DNA of 64,000 bases. Origin: Paralithodes platypus. Its lineage: Eukaryota; Arthropoda; Malacostraca; Decapoda; Lithodidae. The text below holds more notes on this DNA, generated by a model, which was not told where the DNA came from, did not search any database, and was given only the letters and a program-made list of their open reading frames with translations. The DNA itself is not shown here. The stretch is from NCBI GenBank assembly GCA_032716605.1, contig CM064502.1, positions 59,546,823 through 59,610,822 on the forward strand, in the 5' to 3' direction. Numbering within the stretch: the first letter of the stretch is position 1.

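Overview
This is eukaryotic nuclear DNA, most likely from an arthropod and plausibly a decapod crustacean. The clues are an internal array of the arthropod telomere pentamer (TTAGG, read here as CCTAA), extreme density of CA, GA, TA and tetranucleotide microsatellites, many tRNA-derived SINEs, MITEs and decayed non-LTR retrotransposons, and one very long gene whose short exons float in this repeat matrix. The organism call is inference. I see no bacterial-type genes.

The one host gene I can support runs on the + strand from 12373 to beyond 64000. Thirteen coding exons join with compatible phases and GT/AG borders: 12373-14430, 37265-37381, 38324-38430, 38956-39071, 40910-41108, 42820-42917, 48338-48804, 50492-50664, 51224-51580, 52002-52114, 52918-53125, 58638-58708 and 60844 to the window end. 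They encode a kinesin-3 type motor (P-loop GQSGSGKT, switch I SSRSH, switch II DLAGSE, HIPYRDS-equivalent [15 protein letters not shown]), a proline/histidine linker, an FHA domain, and an open exon of more than 3.1 kb coding a Ser/Pro/Thr/Gln-rich tail. The motor wording ([13 protein letters not shown]) and the giant unstructured tail exon point to the KIF16B/STARD9 branch. The first coding exon (strand with VRVRP) and the C-terminus lie outside the window.

The most unusual feature is in the first visible exon. It starts as kinesin motor (FNYDFVYD), then carries about 650 residues of highly charged K/R/E/D sequence, and then returns to the motor at DQQR followed by VYSDVGVEV in the next exon. 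In ordinary kinesin-3 motors this loop before helix alpha-1 is about ten residues. The gene also shows three partial exon duplications: six copies of the 3' part of exon 4 with its donor site, two decayed copies of exon 8, and a broken copy of the end of exon 11. Exon 7, in the alpha-4/L12 region, has a frame break or a cryptic intron.

Layout: 1-12.3 kb is repeats (LINE remnant, SINEs, a TIR element with a telomeric array, microsatellites). 12.4-14.4 kb is exon 1 of the visible set. 14.4-37.2 kb is a 22.8 kb intron full of repeats, including a CR1-like LINE, polypyrimidine/polypurine blocks, SINEs and MITEs. 37.2-53.1 kb holds the motor and FHA exons with repeat-filled introns. 53.1-58.6 kb is repeats, including a 63-bp tandem array and a LINE 3' end. 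58.6-64 kb holds the tail exons.

Repeat labels used below (mine): M1, about 326 bp, TTAA-flanked, ends GGGGAG/CTCCCC; M2, about 195 bp, TTAA-flanked, ends like CCATTTCAGTACC; M3, 233 bp, TTAA-flanked, ends CCCTTTCACGC; R1, about 520 bp retroposon with AAC tail and 11-13 bp target duplications; R2, about 200 bp repeat beginning in ACAAAGGA units; R3, about 150 bp; S1, tRNA-Val-like SINE; S2, second tRNA-like SINE; E1 to E7, smaller interspersed families defined at their entries.
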